Positions 1-7,128 of a stretch of 12,060 nt of DNA are shown here, in pieces. The notes beneath the pieces were generated by a model. That model ran no database searches and was not told the DNA's origin. It worked only from the letters and a program-made list of their open reading frames with translations. Made by a program: the position numbers and the translations under genes. Positions within the stretch are counted from its first letter, which is position 1. Each line of letters begins with the position of its first letter. Origin of the DNA: Treponema sp. (lineage in GTDB: Bacteria; Spirochaetota; Spirochaetia; Treponematales; Breznakiellaceae); NCBI GenBank assembly GCA_031268245.1, contig JAIRXN010000183.1, positions 1-12,060 of the forward strand, read 5' to 3'.

Positions 1-6
1 CTAGCC

Positions 7-1599
7 CTATTTGTATTCGCTCAGATCAGCCGGCTTGAGCAGGACGGGTGAACCGTCCGTCCGCTGGACGGTCAGATAGTCTCCCTGGAAAATCACCGAG
101 GCAAAGGGATTTACCGTTACCGTTGACCGCGCCAGTTGTCTTAGGCTGGTATCGAAACGGGCCAGATAGAGGCTTTGGGAGCCGCCTTCTCCGCTTACCG
201 CAATTGCATAGAGATCGTTTCCATTTACCCAGAGGGGGCTTCCCTCCAGGATGTCGATGTCGCCCTGTTTTTCCATCTCAAGACTGCTGCCGTTTATCTC
301 AATAAGCCTGATCGCCCCGTTCCCTTTGTTTTCACCGGCAATGGCAAGAATCTTGCCGTCCAGTATCACCACTGTTCTCAGGTTTACCGTATCAAGCGGT
401 GAACGTTTAAGCTCCGCTCCTGAACCGGGCTGGAGGCTGAGGAGCCTTCCCACGGAACTTCCCTGAACTTCGATCCTGCCGCCCAGAATACCGGCTTCCA
501 CGGTCTGAGGCCGTGAAGCTTCTTCAATGATGATCTCCTGCTGATCTTTGGCTATCTCTTCCCGTTCCTGCTGGACCTCTTCATTCTTCTGTTCCGCAAA
601 TTGTTCAGTTTGTCTGGCCTCTTCCCTCCGCCCGGCAAGGTCCTCTTCCCTTTTGTCAAGTTCCTGGGATTTTTCTTCGGCTGCCTGTTCCCGCCGGCCG
701 GTTTCTTCATTTCTGCGCTCTGCCTGCGCGGGGCTTATGGTTCCCTGGGCAAGTTCCTGCCGGGTTTCCTCCCGCTCCCCGGCGGTCTCGTTCCTCTCCT
801 GATTGACCTGAGCCCGTTCTTCGGTAATGCGGCGCTCTTCTTCCCGTATGGCTTCCCGCTGAAGCTGGGCACTCTGTTCGGCCTCCGATGCTTCCCTCTC
901 CTTGAGGTCAACCATATCCTTACGGTCTTCGATACCCCGGCCTTCCTGCCGCCGCATCTCCTCCACTACCGAAGAGTCCGAAAGAGAAGACGTATTCACC
1001 GCGCTTAGGGAACTAACATCTCCCGGGCCGAGGGGAATGAGCATGAGTGTCTGACCCGGCCATTCATCGAAACGTATCGAAATACCGGCTTTTTCAGGGC
1101 TAAGATACCCCACGACCGCCTGTTTGTAACGGCTGCTGAAGTAATCCCAGTTCCCCCGGTATACCGCATTGTAGATGGTCACGTATCTTGCAAGCAGAGC
1201 CGCATCCCCGGGGGAATAGGCGTAGGCCCCCTCAAGATAACCCTGAATGATGGTTCTCATGTTCCTGATGTGATCCACCCCCGTGTCTACTCCCAGTCCG
1301 AAAATATCCGAATCGAGTTTATCACCGTCCTGCGGGGAAACCGAATGGATCACAAAATAACGGTTTCCGGCCCCCGTCCGGCCGTTGCGGGCGGAGAGTC
1401 CCAGGCCATAGCCGATACTCCGTATCTGGGCCCTGGTTTCAATTCGGGACTGGGGGCCTTCATAGTTGATAAAGACCACCGGAGCCTGATTCCGCTCCAG
1501 TTCCGTCTGATCCACCTGGGCAAAGGCAAGACCTGTAACGAAAAGGAAAATATATATGAAGTTTTGGAACAACCCCGGATATTTGTTTCTTTCTGCCAT
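7..1599 (-). CDS. P83/100 family spirochaetal exported protein
   Basis: This 530-residue protein resembles the P83/100 antigens known from Borrelia and Treponema, whose biochemical role is unsettled. Residues 1-27 look like a signal peptide: a charged start, a hydrophobic run at about 13-26 and a cleavage site after AFA, so export to the periplasm or cell surface is expected. Residues 35-190 form a conserved-looking globular domain. Residues about 212-362 are almost entirely Glu, Arg, Gln and Ala and should form a long coiled coil. Residues 368-530 read as beta-rich, with short strands and turns like a small propeller. The ATG is preceded by AAAGGAG at 1608-1614, 8 bases away. An 81-base gap with its own -10 box separates it from the upstream beta-propeller gene. 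The family call rests on architecture and remembered family features, not a search. Confidence 0.82.
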   Translation of the reverse strand: MAERNKYPGLFQNFIYIFLFVTGLAFAQVDQTELERNQAPVVFINYEGPQSRIETRAQIRSIGYGLGLSARNGRTGAGNRYFVIHSVSPQDGDKLDSDIFGLGVDTGVDHIRNMRTIIQGYLEGAYAYSPGDAALLARYVTIYNAVYRGNWDYFSSRYKQAVVGYLSPEKAGISIRFDEWPGQTLMLIPLGPGDVSSLSAVNTSSLSDSSVVEEMRRQEGRGIEDRKDMVDLKEREASEAEQSAQLQREAIREEERRITEERAQVNQERNETAGEREETRQELAQGTISPAQAERRNEETGRREQAAEEKSQELDKREEDLAGRREEARQTEQFAEQKNEEVQQEREEIAKDQQEIIIEEASRPQTVEAGILGGRIEVQGSSVGRLLSLQPGSGAELKRSPLDTVNLRTVVILDGKILAIAGENKGNGAIRLIEINGSSLEMEKQGDIDILEGSPLWVNGNDLYAIAVSGEGGSQSLYLARFDTSLRQLARSTVTVNPFASVIFQGDYLTVQRTDGSPVLLKPADLSEYK

Positions 1600-1620
1600 T
1601 TCTTCAGCTCCTTTGCTCGA

Positions 1621-1644
1621 TGATAGTGTATATCATACATTATA
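1621..1644 (-). promoter_or_regulatory. Probable promoter -10 region and small inverted repeat before the P83/100 gene
   Basis: Read on the minus strand, 1644-1639 is a perfect TATAAT. No convincing -35 lies at the usual distance; the best is an AT-rich TTAATT at 1665-1660, 15 bases away. Just downstream is the inverted repeat TGATA (1621-1625) / TATCA (1631-1635) with a 5-base spacer. It falls about where transcription would begin, so it could be an operator or an early-transcript element. The -10 box is clear; the operator idea is speculation. Confidence 0.45.
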
Positions 1645-1680
1645 GATGAAAAAGACTCAAATTAATTCCCCGTTATGCTA

Positions 1681-3393
1681 TCACCTGAGGCTTTTCAGTT
1701 CCCGGCGGGCCTGGGCCTGAACCGGCCTGGGTCTGTCTTCCGCGGAGAGGGAAGTGAGAAGCCGTACCCCCGTGTCGCTTAGGGGAGGGCCTGAAAAACG
1801 GCAGAGGGCGCCGATGGCGGAACACAGGGCCATGAGTACCTGATCATCCTCCTGGGCCTTGTAGATCGACTGCATAAAGGCCCTCAGGGCAATGCCTTCA
1901 GGATCGATGCCGATAAGCCCGACGGCGTGGGCGCTGCGGGCCTTGACGACAGGATCACTCTCCCGGCTAAAGATATCCGCCAGAAAGGGCAGGGTTTCCC
2001 TGGAGCCGATGCTTCCCAGAAGTTCAAGGGCCCGCGCCCTGTAGGCAAGCTGAACCGGAGGGTGGAATCCCGATGCGCCGGCCTGCTCCATACCCGCGCC
2101 TATCACCTCCATGAGGTAGGCGGTATAGGCAAGTTCGTTACTTCCCAGAGAGCCCTTTTTCACGGCGTTATCGATTTCCGCGAGACGGGCCTTGAGTTCT
2201 CTTTCTTCAAAGCGGTAATAGTAAGAGGCCCAGGGCGAAGGGGGAGGGTTTCCGGTACCGTAGCGGCCTTCGCTCATGGGGCCGTAGATGGACTGCCGCC
2301 CCCTCCTGATACGGTTTTCCAGCCTGTATGCGTTGAGAATCCAGTCGCTTCCCCCGGAATAGAGGAGACCGTCGTCGTCAAAGGCGGGAATTGCGGCGGC
2401 CCCGTCGAGCCGTATAAGCCAGAGCCTCCTTCCGTCTTCGGTGAAACCGCTGGCCCCGCTCCTGCTGAGGAAGTAGATTCCCCGCTCATCGTAGAGTACC
2501 GAGCTCCGGTCTTCGCCGCTCCTCCGGCCGGAGATATGGCTTTCTCCTCTCCAGAGAAAACTTCCGTCATCTCCCGAGATGAGCAGAGCCGTTCCGTCTT
2601 CCAGCAATGCGGCGGCCTTGTTCATGCGGCTTGCCGCGGCCAGAGGCGGGCCGGGAAGCCGGGGCAGGGTATAGGGTCTCCCGCTTTCCGCATCAGGATC
2701 GATGATCTCGGCCTGGGTGTTTTTATAGAGAACCAGGAAACGGCAGCTACCCTTGTTTTTTACGGGGGGCAGGGAGAGGATCGCCGCAGGATCGCCCTTA
2801 AGGCTGTATGTTGTCGAAAAGCCGAATGGATCTACCGAGAGGAAAGTCCCGTTTCCCAAAGCCGCTATAAGACCGCCTTTCTGATCCGGTTTGAGGGGAA
2901 GGGAGAGGGAATTGTCCAGGGCAAGCTGCCAGAGCCGCTGCCCGGAGGCGGTAAAACAGCTTATCCGCCGCTCTGTGGGGATGAAGATCCTCCCGTCCCA
3001 GCCGCAGATCGCAGGAGAAACCAGGGGGCCGCCGGGATTGGCGCGCCACAGTTCCCTGCCGGAACGGTTCACCGCAATAAAGGCGCCGCTGGTTCTGGAT
3101 ATATAGCTTGTACCTTCGGGAGAACGCGACACATAGGGGGAAAGCCTGCCCCGTGCAAAAAAAGCCCAGAGCGGTTTCCCCTGGGCCGAATACGCCTTGA
3201 TATTTCCGCTGTCCAGAACCACTACGATGGACTGGGCCTGCACCGTGGGGATTCCGATCATGACCCCGCCCATTGCCTGCCGCCAGAGCGGTTTTGCCGC
3301 GGCTTCTCCTCCGTCCCCTGCCTGCGCTCCAAGATTCAGACAGAGAAACAACAGGGAAATCCTTAAAAAAATCCGGGCTATTCCATATTCCAC
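1681..3393 (-). CDS. Exported beta-propeller (PQQ/BamB-like repeats) protein with C-terminal HEAT-like repeats
   Basis: The protein has 570 residues when read from the GTG at 3393. That start lies 4 bases after the stop of the upstream methyltransferase gene, has AGGGA (3402-3406) 8 bases before it, and gives a clean signal peptide ending in GAQA near residue 25. An ATG at 3456 would overlap the methyltransferase by 59 bases and bury the signal peptide, so it is not preferred. Residues 35-360 carry repeated strand-turn units of the form 'G-x-x-L-W' (about 70-76, 112-117, 151-156, 276-281, 320-325), typical of PQQ-like or BamB-like propellers. Residues about 440-570 look helical and HEAT-like (paired helices rich in Ala and Leu around 450-500). 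A structural or assembly role in the periplasm is likely; no catalytic residues are visible. True BamB lacks the HEAT part, so I do not assign that name. Confidence 0.7.
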   Translation of the reverse strand: MEYGIARIFLRISLLFLCLNLGAQAGDGGEAAAKPLWRQAMGGVMIGIPTVQAQSIVVVLDSGNIKAYSAQGKPLWAFFARGRLSPYVSRSPEGTSYISRTSGAFIAVNRSGRELWRANPGGPLVSPAICGWDGRIFIPTERRISCFTASGQRLWQLALDNSLSLPLKPDQKGGLIAALGNGTFLSVDPFGFSTTYSLKGDPAAILSLPPVKNKGSCRFLVLYKNTQAEIIDPDAESGRPYTLPRLPGPPLAAASRMNKAAALLEDGTALLISGDDGSFLWRGESHISGRRSGEDRSSVLYDERGIYFLSRSGASGFTEDGRRLWLIRLDGAAAIPAFDDDGLLYSGGSDWILNAYRLENRIRRGRQSIYGPMSEGRYGTGNPPPSPWASYYYRFEERELKARLAEIDNAVKKGSLGSNELAYTAYLMEVIGAGMEQAGASGFHPPVQLAYRARALELLGSIGSRETLPFLADIFSRESDPVVKARSAHAVGLIGIDPEGIALRAFMQSIYKAQEDDQVLMALCSAIGALCRFSGPPLSDTGVRLLTSLSAEDRPRPVQAQARRELKSLR

Positions 3394-3397
3394 TACT

Positions 3398-4609
3398 CTA
3401 TTCCCTGATAAAAACAGCCATACTTTCAATATGGGCTGTCTGAGGATAAAAATCAAAAAGTTTCAGTGAATGAAGCATATAGCCCCCTTTTTTCAATGCC
3501 CCTGCGTCCCTGGCCAGTGTAGCCGCATCGCAGGACACATAGACCAGCCGGGGAGGGCCCTTTTTACAGAACCAGGCCAGCAGTCCCGGAGAAAAACCTT
3601 CCCTCGGGGGATCTGCGACAACAAAGCCGTAAGGTTTTTCAGCCTGTTTCGCCCATGCCTCATCCCTCAGGGCAAAGAATTCCCTTTCCCCGGCCGCAAA
3701 ACGAAGATTCTCCCTCGCCAGAGCCAGGGCCCGCCTGTTTATCTCCACCAGTTCTATACGGGGAAAGAGACCTGTGAGAAAAAGCGAAAAGGTTCCCACC
3801 CCGCAGAAAATATCCGCTGCGCAAAGGTCTTTTTCAGCCTGTTCTGTAGTTTTAAGAATATCTTTACACAGTTTTTCAAGCATTTCCCCGTTACTCTGGA
3901 AGAAAACTCCCGCGTCAATGTTTATTTCCCTGCCCAGAAGAGCGGTTTTGCCCCGGCTTGTTCCCCCTTCACAGAGAAGAAGCCCATTCCGGGCATAGAC
4001 GGTAAAACGGTCTTTGTCCGGCGGCGCTTTTATGCCTTCCCTATTTTTCAGAGCCTCCCGGATCAGGGGATCTGCAACGGGACAATCGTCCAGGGCGACA
4101 ATTTCCGCACTTTTACGGGCCTTGAGGCCCAGAAGGGAAACACTGCGGGGAAGTATGGATTTTCCGGAAGGGGAACGCACTTTGACATGCTCCTGCCGTA
4201 TCGTGTGGAACTGCATCCTGTTCCGGTATTCCCAGGGAGACGAGGCTTCAGTCTCTATGCAGGGCATTTTTTCAAAACCGCCGATTCTCGTAAAAGCCTC
4301 CTCCAGAGCGCCTTTTTTCGCTTCCAGTTGGGCCTCGTAGCCAAGATGCTGGAGGGAACAACCGCCGCAGCGTCCGTAGAGAGGGCAGGGCGGATTCATT
4401 CTTAGAGGAGAGGCTTCACGTATTTCAACAATTTCCGCTTCCGCCCAGTGCGAATGTTCGCGTGTAATGCGGCAGACAAGCTCGTCTCCGGGGGCCGAAA
4501 GACCTATAAAGACCCTCTTGTTTCCTCCGGGGGTTTTTATAAAGGATATTCCCTCCCCGCCGGAACTTATTTTTTCGATTCTACAGGCAAAAATATCCCC
4601 GATAGGCAT
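3398..4609 (-). CDS. TRAM-domain 23S rRNA/tRNA uracil-C5 methyltransferase (RumA/RlmD type)
   Basis: This 403-residue SAM-dependent enzyme methylates uracil C5 in RNA. Residues 1-65 are a TRAM RNA-binding domain. Four cysteines that in RumA hold a [4Fe-4S] cluster are present: C75, C81 and C84 (in CPLYGRCGGC) and C176 (DDCPV). The SAM-binding loop is DIFCGVGTFSL at 266-276, FFQSN at 236-240 matches the conserved Gln region, DPPREG at 333-338 is motif IV, the catalytic cysteine is C360 in YVSCDAATLARD, and E395 in the final TAHIE motif is the expected general base. The family includes RlmD (U1939), RlmC and RlmCD, and TrmA (no cluster); the cluster cysteines favour the rRNA branch, but the target cannot be read from sequence. 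The start at 4609 is fixed by an in-frame TGA two codons upstream. It has no good ribosome binding site of its own. Confidence 0.88.
   Translation of the reverse strand: MPIGDIFACRIEKISSGGEGISFIKTPGGNKRVFIGLSAPGDELVCRITREHSHWAEAEIVEIREASPLRMNPPCPLYGRCGGCSLQHLGYEAQLEAKKGALEEAFTRIGGFEKMPCIETEASSPWEYRNRMQFHTIRQEHVKVRSPSGKSILPRSVSLLGLKARKSAEIVALDDCPVADPLIREALKNREGIKAPPDKDRFTVYARNGLLLCEGGTSRGKTALLGREINIDAGVFFQSNGEMLEKLCKDILKTTEQAEKDLCAADIFCGVGTFSLFLTGLFPRIELVEINRRALALARENLRFAAGEREFFALRDEAWAKQAEKPYGFVVADPPREGFSPGLLAWFCKKGPPRLVYVSCDAATLARDAGALKKGGYMLHSLKLFDFYPQTAHIESMAVFIRE
3402..3406 (-). promoter_or_regulatory. Ribosome binding site supporting the GTG start at 3393
   Basis: AGGGA on the minus strand lies 8 bases before GTG 3393, inside the last codons of the methyltransferase gene. 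It decides between this start and the upstream ATG at 3456, and suggests translational coupling of the two genes. Confidence 0.5.
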
Positions 4610-4612
4610 GGT

Positions 4613-4624
4613 TCATTCTATCAT
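4613..4624 (-). other. Three-codon leader mini-ORF before the RNA methyltransferase
   Basis: On the minus strand ATG-ATA-GAA-TGA (Met-Ile-Glu-stop) starts 5 bases after GGGAGG (4630-4635) and ends 3 bases before the methyltransferase ATG, in the same frame. The strong Shine-Dalgarno is about 20 bases from the methyltransferase start, too far for normal use, but ideally placed for the mini-ORF. Ribosomes could translate the minicistron and re-initiate. It could also be chance in a short intergenic region. Confidence 0.3.
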
Positions 4625-4658
4625 GTCTCCCTCCCGCCTGCGAGTACAAGGTGTAAGG

Positions 4659-4687
4659 TTGAAAGAACGGTAATGTCAGGATAGAAT
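4659..4687 (+). promoter_or_regulatory. Sigma-70-type promoter for the hydrolase-pcnB pair
   Basis: TTGAAA at 4659-4664 and TAGAAT at 4682-4687 each match consensus at five of six positions and are separated by exactly 17 bases. Transcription would begin near 4694, which is the first possible start codon of the hydrolase gene. The match is good enough to take seriously, but no start-site data support it. Confidence 0.6.
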
Positions 4688-4693
4688 AGGCGT

Positions 4694-5659
4694 ATGGATG
4701 AACAATTCATGCTGCAGGAAGACGCCCGATGGTTCGCCTGTGATGACGGAGGGCGTATCTTCCTCCGCCGCTGGGTCTCCCGGGTTTTTGAAGGGAAGCC
4801 TCTGGCTGTTCTCCATATTGTTCACGGCATGAGCGAACACGGTCTCCGTTACAAACGGCTGGCGGAAACCATGTGCAAAGCAGGTTTTGAGGTATGGGCC
4901 GCGGATCAGCGGGGTCACGGCAAAACCGCGGATACTTCCGTGAACGGAGAGGATAAGGGCGGCTTGAGGGGCTACTGCGGCGGCGGCGGGTTTTCAAGAG
5001 TATGCGCCGATATTGTGCAGCTTAACCGCCTGATTCGGGAACAGAGGCCCGCAGCGCCTCTGTTCGTCCTGGGACATTCCTGGGGTTCTTTTATTGTTCA
5101 GGAGTGCTTTGAAACATATTCCGGTTTTGAAGGCTGCATTCTTTCGGGAAGCCGGGGTCCCGGCGGCCTCAAGGTAAAACTGGGCCTTCCCCTCATTACG
5201 TTCCTTGCCTTTGTCCGGGGAGAACGGCGTGTCTCTTCCCTGGCTTCTCTTGTTGTAAACAGTTTTTACAGTAAACCTTTCAGGCCCAACAGAACTTCTT
5301 TTGACTGGATCTCCAGGGATCAGGAAGAGGTAGATCGTTTTCTTGCCGACAGCCTGTGCAGAGTCGGCTATACCTGGGGTTTCTACCGGGATCTGATCAA
5401 GGCTCTGAACCGTATCCACCGGAGGGAAGCGTTAGAGAAGATACGGAAGGATATACCGGTTTATATTTTTGCGGGTACCTCCGATCCGGTGGGGGAAATG
5501 GGTAAAAGCCCTACGGCCCTTGTGGAAACCTACCGCGGTATTGGCGTCAAGGATCTGGAGTTTGTTCTCTATCCCGGCGCCCGGCACGAGACATTGAATG
5601 AGAGTAACCGGGAGGAAGTAACGGAAAATCTTCTTTCATGGTTGAAACGGCATATTTAG
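4694..5659 (+). CDS. Alpha/beta hydrolase, monoacylglycerol lipase / lysophospholipase-like
   Basis: This 321-residue protein is a serine hydrolase of the Hydrolase_4 (S33-like) family, which usually cleaves acyl esters such as monoacylglycerols or lysophospholipids. The oxyanion-hole segment is HIVHGMSEHG at 41-50. The DQRGHG motif is at 71-76. The nucleophile is S129 in GHSWG, with D264 (GTSDPVG) and H298 (GARHE) completing the triad. No signal peptide or membrane segment is visible, so it is probably cytoplasmic. The first ATG at 4694 coincides with the predicted transcription start; a second in-frame ATG at 4709 (residue 6) has GGATG 8 bases ahead and may be the real start, giving 316 residues. 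It lies divergent to the methyltransferase gene and 45 bases before pcnB, probably in one transcript. The substrate is not determined by sequence. Confidence 0.85.
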   Translation: MDEQFMLQEDARWFACDDGGRIFLRRWVSRVFEGKPLAVLHIVHGMSEHGLRYKRLAETMCKAGFEVWAADQRGHGKTADTSVNGEDKGGLRGYCGGGGFSRVCADIVQLNRLIREQRPAAPLFVLGHSWGSFIVQECFETYSGFEGCILSGSRGPGGLKVKLGLPLITFLAFVRGERRVSSLASLVVNSFYSKPFRPNRTSFDWISRDQEEVDRFLADSLCRVGYTWGFYRDLIKALNRIHRREALEKIRKDIPVYIFAGTSDPVGEMGKSPTALVETYRGIGVKDLEFVLYPGARHETLNESNREEVTENLLSWLKRHI

Positions 5660-5704
5660 TGTCTGGAAAACTGGAGCGGACTCTATAAAAGACGGAGAGA
5701 TACT

Positions 5705-6892
5705 GTGCGGATCAGATATTCAACAGAGGAAAACGGAAAACGAATCAAGAAAGCCGTCGTATACACCCAGGATGAACACGGCATAAACTTTTCCGATATT
5801 GACAGTGATGCTGTCAGTGTTGTTGCCAGGCTGAAGGCTTCGGGCCACGAGGCATATATCGTAGGGGGCGCGGTCCGGGATCTTATTCTGGGAAAGAAAC
5901 CAAAGGATTTTGATATTGTCTGCGACGCGAGCCCTGCGAAGATAAAAAAGATATTCCGCAATGCCCGCATCATCGGCCACCGTTTCCGCCTGGTTCATGT
6001 TTACTTTGGCCCGAAAATTTTTGAAGTGTCCACCTTCCGTTCCCTTTTGGACAGCCCGGAAAGCAACATCTTTGGCGCCATTGACGAAGACGTACTCCGC
6101 AGGGACTTTACCTTTAACGCCCTCTTTTACGATCCCCAGCAGCAGATTGTTGTAGACTATGTGGGCGGTATGAAGGATATCCGTTCCCGCTGCATCAGGC
6201 CCATCATCCCAATCGGCATGATTTTTTCCGGAGACCCGGTGCGGATGCTCCGTGCGGTAAAGTATTCGGTGATTACCGGATTCCCCCTTTCCATGAAAGT
6301 CCGCTGGAAGATCCGTAAGCAGGCAGCCCTGCTTGCCTCGATATCCCCCTCACGGCTCACCGAAGAGATCAGCAAGATCATCCATTCCTCACAGGCGGGC
6401 GGCATTGTTGCCCGTCTTGAGGAACTCGGTCTCTATCAGTATCTGCAGCCGGGAGCCTCGCGTCTCATGAAAGAGCAACCGGCTTTCCGCAGCCGCTACC
6501 TTTCCGCCCTTGGACTCCTCAACAAGGAAGGCTTCAAAAACCGTCCCGGAGAGATCATTTCGGCCCTTGTCCGGGATTATCTTGAAGAACAGGCCCTCTG
6601 GGATGAAGGGCAGGAAGATCTGCCTTTGAGCCACCAGGTAATCTACAAGAATGTTTTTGCGGCGGCGCGTTCGTTTGTACTGCCCATGAATCCTCCCCGC
6701 ATGGAGTTGGATCATGCGGTAAGGATGATCCTTGCCGAACACGGCATAGTCATCAAAAAATCCCATTTTACCGAACGGAACGGCGCCATGCAGCAAGGTT
6801 CCCGTATCAGAAATACCGCTCATCCTGCGGAAATTCCCGGTGAATCTCCTTCTGCAAAACGGAGGAGGCGCAGGCGGCCGCGCGGCGACTGA
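5705..6892 (+). CDS. pcnB: Poly(A) polymerase (PcnB type) of the class II nucleotidyltransferase family
   Basis: This 395-residue enzyme should add 3' poly(A) tails to RNA, promoting decay. The GTG start at 5705 has GGAGA 7 to 8 bases before it. The head domain shows GGAVRD at 54-59, the metal-binding DFD at 68-70, ED..LRRDFTFNAL at 128-140 and GDPVRMLRA at 176-184. The stretch IIGHRFRLVHV at 89-99 matches the signature reported to separate bacterial poly(A) polymerases from CCA-adding enzymes, except that His92 replaces the usual basic residue. The C-terminus (383-395) is strongly basic, with a run of seven Arg after Lys, as in RNA-binding PcnB tails. These features favour PcnB over a CCA transferase. 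It follows the hydrolase gene after 45 bases with no clear promoter of its own, so co-transcription is likely; no functional link is evident. Confidence 0.87.
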   Translation: MRIRYSTEENGKRIKKAVVYTQDEHGINFSDIDSDAVSVVARLKASGHEAYIVGGAVRDLILGKKPKDFDIVCDASPAKIKKIFRNARIIGHRFRLVHVYFGPKIFEVSTFRSLLDSPESNIFGAIDEDVLRRDFTFNALFYDPQQQIVVDYVGGMKDIRSRCIRPIIPIGMIFSGDPVRMLRAVKYSVITGFPLSMKVRWKIRKQAALLASISPSRLTEEISKIIHSSQAGGIVARLEELGLYQYLQPGASRLMKEQPAFRSRYLSALGLLNKEGFKNRPGEIISALVRDYLEEQALWDEGQEDLPLSHQVIYKNVFAAARSFVLPMNPPRMELDHAVRMILAEHGIVIKKSHFTERNGAMQQGSRIRNTAHPAEIPGESPSAKRRRRRRPRGD

Positions 6893-6957
6893 GGCCCCGC
6901 CGTCCGGGTTGTAATAGAAAGCGGCGCAGGTGTGGCCGGTGGTTTGACTTCATTAGA

Positions 6958-6987
6958 GTTGTTCAATAACTTCAGTTATTGAACAAC
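6958..6987. repeat. Palindrome copy 1 (GTTCAATAAC-type hairpin)
   Basis: GTTGTTCAATAACT (6958-6971) is followed by TC and its exact reverse complement (6974-6987). The same core recurs at 7048-7084 (variant) and 8185-8218. It sits 66 bases after the pcnB stop and might end that transcript, but no T-run follows, so it is not a standard intrinsic terminator. Confidence 0.7.
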
Positions 6988-7001
6988 ATCCGCTTAAAAA
7001 C

Positions 7002-7045
7002 GCGATTTTGCAAGGCTAAAGCATGGCTTTAGCCTGAAAAATCGC
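7002..7045. repeat. Central imperfect palindrome
   Basis: GCGATTTT (7002-7009) pairs with AAAATCGC (7038-7045) and GGCTAAAGC (7014-7022) pairs with GCTTTAGCC (7026-7034), leaving a 3-base apical loop and a small internal loop. It is unrelated in sequence to the GTTCAATAAC palindromes on either side and forms the core of the nested block. Confidence 0.65.
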
Positions 7046-7047
7046 AA

Positions 7048-7084
7048 GACTTGTTCAGTAACCAACCGGGTTACTGAACAAGTC
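7048..7084. repeat. Palindrome copy 2 (GTTCAGTAACC variant)
   Basis: GACTTGTTCAGTAACC (7048-7063) and its exact reverse complement (7069-7084) enclose a 5-base loop. The outer half matches the copy at 8185-8218; the inner bases differ from copy 1 symmetrically on both arms, which implies compensated change or an independent family member. A further 7-bp hairpin, TAATGTG (7085-7091) / CACATTA (7094-7100), follows directly. Confidence 0.7.
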
Positions 7085-7117
7085 TAATGTGTCCACATTA
7101 TAGACAGACTCTAATTC

Positions 7118-7123
7118 AGGAGG
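7118..7123 (+). promoter_or_regulatory. Ribosome binding site fixing the NifX-like start
   Basis: A perfect AGGAGG lies 5 bases before ATG 7129. It rules against the in-frame ATG at 7087, which lies within the palindromic block and has no such site. Confidence 0.8.
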
Positions 7124-7128
7124 CGTCA

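Larger units (their letters stand above)
6951..7089. repeat. Nested palindromic block with ~20-bp imperfect terminal inverted repeats
   Basis: The block begins with CATTAGAGTTGTTCAATAAC (6951-6970) and ends with its inverted counterpart (7070-7089), 18 of 20 positions matching. Inside lie three hairpin units: 6958-6987 (perfect 14-bp arms, 2-base loop), 7002-7045 (arms 8 bp and 9 bp separated by a small internal loop) and 7048-7084 (perfect 16-bp arms, 5-base loop). The layout resembles a MITE or REP-type element, or a structured leader region. It occupies most of the 236-base gap between pcnB and the NifX-like gene. A second boundary pair, ATTAGAGT (6952-6959) and ACTCTAAT (7108-7115), lies slightly wider. 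No open frame is contained. Confidence 0.7.

Noticed and set aside
601..1008. 135-codon plus-strand frame opposite the coiled coil of the P83/100 gene
   Set aside because: Its Phe/Leu/Pro-rich, membrane-like composition is simply the antisense of Glu/Arg/Gln-rich codons.
1927..3366. 479-codon open frame on the plus strand
   Set aside because: It lies wholly antisense to the beta-propeller gene, has no plausible ribosome binding site or recognisable domain, and reads as low-complexity Gly/Pro/Arg sequence expected opposite GC-rich codons.
3470..4405. 311-codon open frame on the plus strand
   Set aside because: It is antisense to the RNA methyltransferase, whose motifs are unmistakable; the plus-strand translation shows no family features.
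5705..6892. CCA-adding tRNA nucleotidyltransferase
   Set aside because: The poly(A)-polymerase signature after DFD and the Arg-rich C-terminal tail fit PcnB better.
6951..7115. tRNA or known riboswitch in the nested palindrome
   Set aside because: No acceptor/T-loop sequence or recognised riboswitch core is visible; the arms are plain perfect palindromes.
7087..7128. Upstream ATG start for the NifX-like gene
   Set aside because: It lies within the palindromic block and lacks a ribosome binding site, while ATG 7129 has a perfect AGGAGG and begins the first beta strand.
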